Source: Hyphococcus sp. (GTDB lineage: Bacteria; Pseudomonadota; Alphaproteobacteria; Caulobacterales; Parvularculaceae). Taken from it: a DNA stretch of 44,463 bases. The first letter of the stretch is position 1, and the number at the start of each line of letters is the position of its first letter. A program made the position numbers and the translations under genes. The DNA lies in assembly GCA_021776315.1 (NCBI GenBank), contig JAJFGD010000191.1, positions 1-44,463 of the forward strand. Direction: 5' to 3'. Below are positions 39,272 through 44,463 of the stretch, piece after piece. The notes below the pieces were generated by a model. It worked only from the letters and a program-made list of their open reading frames with translations, was not told where the DNA came from and ran no database searches.

Positions 39272-39961
39272 TCATATGCGGATAAAGCTCAGATAGGTAG
39301 GGATACGTCCTTCGCGATATGCTTTCGCCTCATAACGGGTTTGAGGCCAATCGTCAGGGCAAACTTTCCAGTCATCCGCACATTCAGCTGTCCATTCAAA
39401 GCCGACCGCACTCTGGCTATGCATTAAGGTCCAGCGAATATAGTCCGGAATATCCGATGCCACGCGCAAAGTCCCGCCTGGCCTGATCAACCGTTCCGCC
39501 TCAGCAAAAAACCATGGCGAAATCATTCGCCGTTTATGATGGCGCGCTTTCGGCCATGGGTCAGGATGCAAAACGAACAGGCGATTCAATGAATGGTCTG
39601 GCAAAGCTTCCATCAAGACACGTGCGTCACCAAAATGGATGCGGATATTTTCTAGCTTTTGCTCGTCAATTTGCGTCACTAATTTTGCAACACCGTTGAT
39701 AAACGGTTCCGCCCCAATCATACCGATATTTGGATTTTGATTGGACTGCCAAGCCAAATGCTCACCGCCGCCAAAACCCACTTCAAGCCAGACTTCTTTT
39801 GACTCAGGAAAGATGTTTTGCAGATCGATCTGGTCCGTCGTCGGGTCAGGCATAGAAATTTTTGGCAAGACCGTTTTCATTAACTCGGCCGAACGCACTC
39901 GCAGCGGCTTATCAATGCGACGCCCATAGGTATTGGGAATATATGTTGGTTTGTCGTTCAT
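39272..39961 (-). CDS. trmB: tRNA (guanine-N7-)-methyltransferase
   Basis: WLEVGFGGGEHLAWQ; LFVLHPDPWPKARHHKRRMI. Confidence 0.96.
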   Translation of the reverse strand: MNDKPTYIPNTYGRRIDKPLRVRSAELMKTVLPKISMPDPTTDQIDLQNIFPESKEVWLEVGFGGGEHLAWQSNQNPNIGMIGAEPFINGVAKLVTQIDEQKLENIRIHFGDARVLMEALPDHSLNRLFVLHPDPWPKARHHKRRMISPWFFAEAERLIRPGGTLRVASDIPDYIRWTLMHSQSAVGFEWTAECADDWKVCPDDWPQTRYEAKAYREGRIPTYLSFIRI

Positions 39962-39978
39962 GACCGCCTAATCCAATG

Positions 39979-40010
39979 AAAAACAGCGCACCCAAAAATT
40001 GGATACGCTG
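39979..40010 (-). terminator. Rho-independent terminator between metK and trmB
   Basis: Minus strand CAGCGTATCCAA-TTT-TTGGGTGCGCTG (12 bp with two G-U) followed by TTTTTC. Confidence 0.85.
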
Positions 40011-40027
40011 CATTCTATTCCTTTTGA

Positions 40028-40046
40028 ACATCGTTTGGGTCGATGT
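40028..40046 (-). ncRNA. Hairpin immediately 3' of metK, loop complementary to the terminator arm
   Basis: Minus strand ACATCG-ACCCAAA-CGATGT; loop complementary to TTTGGGT of the terminator. Confidence 0.5.
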
Positions 40047-40053
40047 ACCGCCC

Positions 40054-41274
40054 TTAAAACGATGCCTTCAACGCATCTACAAGGTCTGTCTTTTCCCAAG
40101 AGAAACCGCCATCCGCATCGGGTTCGCGACCAAAATGGCCATAAGCAGCAGTCCGCGCATAAATTGGCTTGTTTAGATCAAGTGCGCGACGGATACCTGA
40201 CGGCGAAAGGTCCATCACTTCTGCAAGCGCTTTTTCAAGCGCTGCCTCATCGACCTTGCCCGTTCCGTGAAGGTCGACATAAACAGATAATGGCTGTGCC
40301 ACGCCGATGGCATAGGAAAGCTGAATTGTGCAACGATCTGCAAAACCTGCGGCCACAACATTCTTCGCAAGGTAACGGGACGCATAAGCCGCCGAGCGGT
40401 CAACCTTGGTTGTGTCTTTGCCGGAAAACGCACCGCCACCATGAGGTGCCGCACCACCATAAGTATCCACAACAATTTTACGTCCTGTCAGACCCGCATC
40501 ACCGTCCGGTCCACCAATAACGAATTTGCCTGTCGGATTTACATGCCATGCGCAATCATCAGCGATTTTGAGATCACCAACGGAACGTCGGATGTACGGT
40601 TCAACAACGCTGCGCACTTTGTTTGAATCCCAGCTGTCATCCAAATGCTGCGTAGAAAGAACAATCGATGTAATCTCAACTGGCTTGTCGTTTTCATAAC
40701 GAACAGTCACTTGGCTTTTCGCATCTGGACCAAGTTTACCAACGTCGCCCTCACCCGCGTGACGAGCCGCGGCAAGGTCTTCCAAAATTTTGTGGCTGTA
40801 GTAGATCGGTGCCGGCATTAGTGCCGGTGTTTCTGTGCAAGCATATCCGAACATAATGCCCTGATCACCAGCACCTTCGGAATTCGCATCAGACGCTGCA
40901 TCAACACCTTGTGCGATATCCGCAGACTGTCCGTGGAGCAAAACGTCAATCTGTGCATTTTGCCAATGAAAGCCGTCTTGCTCGTAACCGATTGATTTAA
41001 TCGCATCGCGTGCCGCTGCGACAAAAGCTTCTTGCTTTACACCGCCATCACCGTTCATCAAACTTTCAGGCGCACGAACCTCACCAGCGATGACTACTTT
41101 ATTGGTCGTCGTCAGCGTTTCACACGCAACCCGCACGTCCCAGGCATTCATCCCAGCCGTTTCAGCTTCGCGGTAAATAAGATCAACAATTTCATCGGAA
41201 ATACGGTCACAAACCTTGTCAGGGTGACCTTCGGAAACGCTCTCGCTCGTGAACAGGTAGGAATGACGCGCCAT
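40054..41274 (-). CDS. metK: S-adenosylmethionine synthetase
   Basis: [56 protein letters not shown]. Confidence 0.98.
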   Translation of the reverse strand: MARHSYLFTSESVSEGHPDKVCDRISDEIVDLIYREAETAGMNAWDVRVACETLTTTNKVVIAGEVRAPESLMNGDGGVKQEAFVAAARDAIKSIGYEQDGFHWQNAQIDVLLHGQSADIAQGVDAASDANSEGAGDQGIMFGYACTETPALMPAPIYYSHKILEDLAAARHAGEGDVGKLGPDAKSQVTVRYENDKPVEITSIVLSTQHLDDSWDSNKVRSVVEPYIRRSVGDLKIADDCAWHVNPTGKFVIGGPDGDAGLTGRKIVVDTYGGAAPHGGGAFSGKDTTKVDRSAAYASRYLAKNVVAAGFADRCTIQLSYAIGVAQPLSVYVDLHGTGKVDEAALEKALAEVMDLSPSGIRRALDLNKPIYARTAAYGHFGREPDADGGFSWEKTDLVDALKASF

Positions 41275-41320
41275 GGAAATCGGCCTCTTTCATATAAGGA
41301 AAACTTTATATGGTCGGGGC

Positions 41321-41349
41321 ATATAGCGAAAGCACACGACCCTGTCCAA
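41321..41349 (-). promoter_or_regulatory. Predicted metK promoter
   Basis: Minus strand TTGGAC-N17-CTATAT. Confidence 0.55.
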
Positions 41350-41370
41350 TCGAAACAGACAATCCAGGCG

Positions 41371-41847
41371 CTATTTTCCCATATCTGTTTCTGCGATGGA
41401 TTTTACGAGATCAAGAACCCGCTTTTTAACCTGTGGATCTTTGATTTCTGCAAAATACCGGCACAAATGCACTCCATCCGGGGAATTTACGAGTTCCATG
41501 AATGCCTCGGCGACGTCGGGTTCAGCAAATCCATTGGCGGAATCGGCATCACCATAACCGTCATAAAAATACTGGATAGGCACTTCGAGTAGGTCCGAAA
41601 GCTCAAATAACCGGCTCGCGCCAATACGATTGACGCCCTTTTCGTATTTTTGAACTTGCTGAAACGTCAAACCAAGCGATTTGCCCAGAGAATCTTGGCT
41701 CATACCAAGAATCATGCGGCGCAATTTCACCCTTGACCCCACATGTGTATCCACAGGATGGGGGCCATCGCGTTTCGGGCGCGCATTATTGGATGTCTGG
41801 TTTGGCTTAGCCATGGATCTAAAATTCCCGAGAATGCTGCTTGGCAA
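41371..41847 (-). CDS. XRE family helix-turn-helix regulator
   Basis: VKLRRMILGMSQDSLGKSLGLTFQQVQKYEKGVNRIGASRLFELSDLLEVPIQYFYDG. Confidence 0.93.
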   Translation of the reverse strand: MPSSILGNFRSMAKPNQTSNNARPKRDGPHPVDTHVGSRVKLRRMILGMSQDSLGKSLGLTFQQVQKYEKGVNRIGASRLFELSDLLEVPIQYFYDGYGDADSANGFAEPDVAEAFMELVNSPDGVHLCRYFAEIKDPQVKKRVLDLVKSIAETDMGK

Positions 41848-41932
41848 CCACTATAAACACCTATTCGACCAACTTTATATGGGAAGCATCAGTGTCGCGT
41901 AAAGACATATGAAATACCAGCCCGTTCTACGA

Positions 41933-43537
41933 CTAACGACGCAAGCCAACACTTAGGCCAACTGCTAACATTAAGGCAAAAATGCCATCGCCAAATCGAT
42001 CATAGACCGGGCGTGCTAATGCTGGTGGCAGCGCTATGTCAATTCGCCCTTCCTCATAAAGGTCAACCCGATCAAGAATACGGCCCTTTCCATCAATAAC
42101 CGCCGAAATACCTGTATTGGCGGATCGCGCCATGGGCAAGCCGGTCTCAATCGATCGCAATCGGGCCTGATCAAGATGCTGGCGAGGTCCTGAAGTATCC
42201 CCGAACCATGCATCATTGGTGACCGTTAATAACCATTCTGGCCGCTCGCCTTTTGGGTACATGCGCCCCGGGAAGATGACTTCGTAACAAATCAATGGTG
42301 AAAACGATGTTCCGCCTACGTTCAAATTAATTGGGCCTGAACCAGCGGTAAACCCAGCATCACCATAAGGTGCCAACTGCGCCAAGCCGATGGCATCCAA
42401 AAGACTGTAAAATGGTAGATATTCACCAAAGGGGACAAGGTGATGTTTGTCGTAAAACGCTGTCGGTTGGCGACCATTTGATGTTTCCGGCACGATCGCA
42501 ATGGAATTAAAATAACGATCACGACCATCACTATCGACTTCGCGACGCACAGCCCCCGCAATCAATACGGCATTTTCAGGCAGATCCGCCGACAAAATCG
42601 ATAGGGCCGTTTGCGCTTCATCTAATAAAGGCGCGCCGTTTTCTGGCCAGAGAATGTACAGCCGTGTATCGCCCGGAACACTTCCCTTGGACAGTTCAAG
42701 CTGGCGATTAAAATTGCGACCCCACATGTTCGGGTCAATTTTTTCGCGCTGAGGAATATTCGGCTGGACGATGCGTAACATATTTTGCGCATCGGTCACG
42801 GGTTCCGGCAACCCCAGGCGAATAGCACCAATCGCAAGCAACAATGCGCTCGCCCCAAGCGTCGCCATAAGACCAATATGACTGCGCCCTTTTGTATGGG
42901 CCCCACCAAGGCTCGCGGCAGGTGCCACACTGATAAGCACCGTCACAAAACTTAGGCCGTATACGCCATACCATGCCGCAGTTTGCGCGGAAATGGCTGC
43001 CCCCGCCAACGCCTGGCCCGTCAAATTCCACGGCAACCCAGTTAAAATGTGCCCGCGCAAATACTCGAATATCGCCCACGCAACTGAGAAAACAACGACA
43101 CGTCGCCAATTGGTCGACCATCGTTGCGCCGCTAATAAGGTCGCACCACCTGCAAAAAATGCCAAAAATGCTGGCATTCCCATCATGGCGAAAGGGGCCA
43201 TCCACGCGAACTCGTCGGCTTGCACAAAGAATGAAAATGACATCCAGTAAAGGCCAACAAGAAAATAACCAAAACCAAAGAACCAACCGACCCCAAATAC
43301 CGAGCGGTTTGGCCGCACCGTCTCTTTTGCGCCATCAATCAACAAGATAAGGACGCTAAACCCAATCGGTAACAATGGCAGAGCATAAACGGGCGCCAAC
43401 GCCAACGCCGCACAAGCACCGGCAAGCGCGGCAACGCCAGCCCGTCGCCAACCCTTCAGCGCCATGATCACCGTCGAGATGCGGATGATCCAATTTCCGA
43501 TATTCGCGCGAGCGGCTGCGCTTTTGCTCGCACCCAC
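41933..43537 (-). CDS. lnt: Apolipoprotein N-acyltransferase
   Basis: WPENGAPLL; KHHLVPFGEYLPF; ICYEVIFPG; TNDAWFGDTSGPRQHLDQARLRSIETGLPMARSANTGISAVID. Confidence 0.96.
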   Translation of the reverse strand: MGASKSAAARANIGNWIIRISTVIMALKGWRRAGVAALAGACAALALAPVYALPLLPIGFSVLILLIDGAKETVRPNRSVFGVGWFFGFGYFLVGLYWMSFSFFVQADEFAWMAPFAMMGMPAFLAFFAGGATLLAAQRWSTNWRRVVVFSVAWAIFEYLRGHILTGLPWNLTGQALAGAAISAQTAAWYGVYGLSFVTVLISVAPAASLGGAHTKGRSHIGLMATLGASALLLAIGAIRLGLPEPVTDAQNMLRIVQPNIPQREKIDPNMWGRNFNRQLELSKGSVPGDTRLYILWPENGAPLLDEAQTALSILSADLPENAVLIAGAVRREVDSDGRDRYFNSIAIVPETSNGRQPTAFYDKHHLVPFGEYLPFYSLLDAIGLAQLAPYGDAGFTAGSGPINLNVGGTSFSPLICYEVIFPGRMYPKGERPEWLLTVTNDAWFGDTSGPRQHLDQARLRSIETGLPMARSANTGISAVIDGKGRILDRVDLYEEGRIDIALPPALARPVYDRFGDGIFALMLAVGLSVGLRR

Positions 43538-43539
43538 CG

Positions 43540-44442
43540 CTATTCCGCCGCTTCGTTTGGTTTTTGTGCCGACGCTCTTATGCGAATTTTTCGGACTTTG
43601 CGGGCATCTGCTTCGACGACTTCAAAATCCATACCATCCGGACCCGGAAGAACTTCACCACGCTGTGGTACACGTCCCGCCAGAGATACGACAAACCCAC
43701 CAATGGTATCAACTTCGTCATCATCAGCTTCGACGCGCAACCCTGTTTGTTCTTCAACAGCGGACAATTCCACGCGGGCATCAGCTTCCCAACCACCCCC
43801 GGAAAGCAAAGAAACAGCGGGCGTTTCTTCTTCATCATGCTCGTCATTGATCTCACCAACGATCTCTTCAACGAGGTCTTCGATCGTGACCAACCCGTCG
43901 GTGCCACCATATTCGTCAATAACCAAAGCCATATGGATGCGCGACGCTTGCATGCGCAACAACAAATCGGTCACCAGCATTGACGGCGGGACATAGAGAA
44001 TTTCCCGGCGAATGTCCTTGATGACCAAAGATTGGTCAAGACGCGGCATAAGACTATTGGCAATCAAGCCGATCACATCTTTGATATGCACCATGCCAAT
44101 CGGGTCATCGAGATCGCCACGATAAATCGGCATGCGCGAATGACCTGCTTGGGAGAAAATACGGACAAGCTCATCAAGTGGCGTGTTGATATCAACTGCA
44201 AAAATATCAGCGCGCGGAGCCATGACATCCACGACTTTTTTTTCATCAAACGCAACAACGCGTTCAATCATCTCGCGACGGGCAACTGACAAGGTTTGGG
44301 TTGCTTCTTCGTCCCCATTGTCAATCGCGGCAGCGATATCTTCCGCGCCAATATTTTTTCCGAACAGGGCGCGAAACCGCGCCATAATACTGTCGCCGCG
44401 TCCATTTTCCTCGGACGCCTGGCCATCGCCATTCATTTGCAT
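43540..44442 (-). CDS. Hemolysin/CorC family CBS-domain protein
   Basis: VVDVMAPRADIFAVDINTPLDELV; VIDEYGGTDGLVTIEDLVEEIVGEINDEHD. Confidence 0.95.
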   Translation of the reverse strand: MQMNGDGQASEENGRGDSIMARFRALFGKNIGAEDIAAAIDNGDEEATQTLSVARREMIERVVAFDEKKVVDVMAPRADIFAVDINTPLDELVRIFSQAGHSRMPIYRGDLDDPIGMVHIKDVIGLIANSLMPRLDQSLVIKDIRREILYVPPSMLVTDLLLRMQASRIHMALVIDEYGGTDGLVTIEDLVEEIVGEINDEHDEEETPAVSLLSGGGWEADARVELSAVEEQTGLRVEADDDEVDTIGGFVVSLAGRVPQRGEVLPGPDGMDFEVVEADARKVRKIRIRASAQKPNEAAE

Positions 44443-44463
44443 CTCTCCTGCGCATCACTATAG

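Noticed and set aside
41275-41370. Possible SAM-II or SAM/SAH riboswitch upstream of metK
   Set aside because: The leader shows a promoter-like TTGGAC-N17-CTATAT and a weak CATATAA/TTATATG hairpin, but I could not find the conserved core sequences of SAM-II or SAM/SAH aptamers. A cmscan would settle it.
41742-41760. DnaA-box-like GTATCCACA
   Set aside because: Single imperfect copy inside the XRE CDS; no cluster of boxes or AT-rich unwinding region to suggest an origin.
1-44463. CRISPR arrays, prophage, transposons, defence islands
   Set aside because: No regularly spaced repeats with unique spacers, and no integrase, transposase, Cas, toxin-antitoxin or phage genes found among the ORFs.

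Overview
This window looks like ordinary chromosome from an alphaproteobacterium, judged from gene content and synteny (corC-lnt-XRE-metK-trmB, ihfB-lapA-trpF-trpB, ubiE-ubiB-coaBC-dut, fabA-fabB-fabI, rpsO/pnp). I call 48 CDSs. I saw no tRNA, rRNA, CRISPR array, transposase, integrase or phage gene, and no single gene cluster stands out as a convincing new defence or mobile system. Several things deserve follow-up. (1) In the metK-trmB intergenic region, an intrinsic terminator has a 3' arm exactly complementary to the 7-nt loop of an upstream hairpin, and a 5' arm exactly complementary to a 7-nt segment downstream; this is attenuator- or pseudoknot-like. (2) The block expected between trmB and rpsO (rimP-nusA-infB-rbfA-truB) is absent and replaced by hydrolase/accessory genes, and an SDR gene separates rpsO from pnp. 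(3) A four-gene RimK cluster is preceded by a 12-bp dyad overlapping its predicted promoter. (4) An orphan acidic protein (16137-16739) sits between ubiB and coaBC. (5) Several repeat or palindrome regulatory candidates lie upstream of arsR, dut, the DUF885 gene, rpsO, pnp and the SH3 gene (a CtrA-like box). Product names come from reading motifs in the supplied translations. No database search was run.
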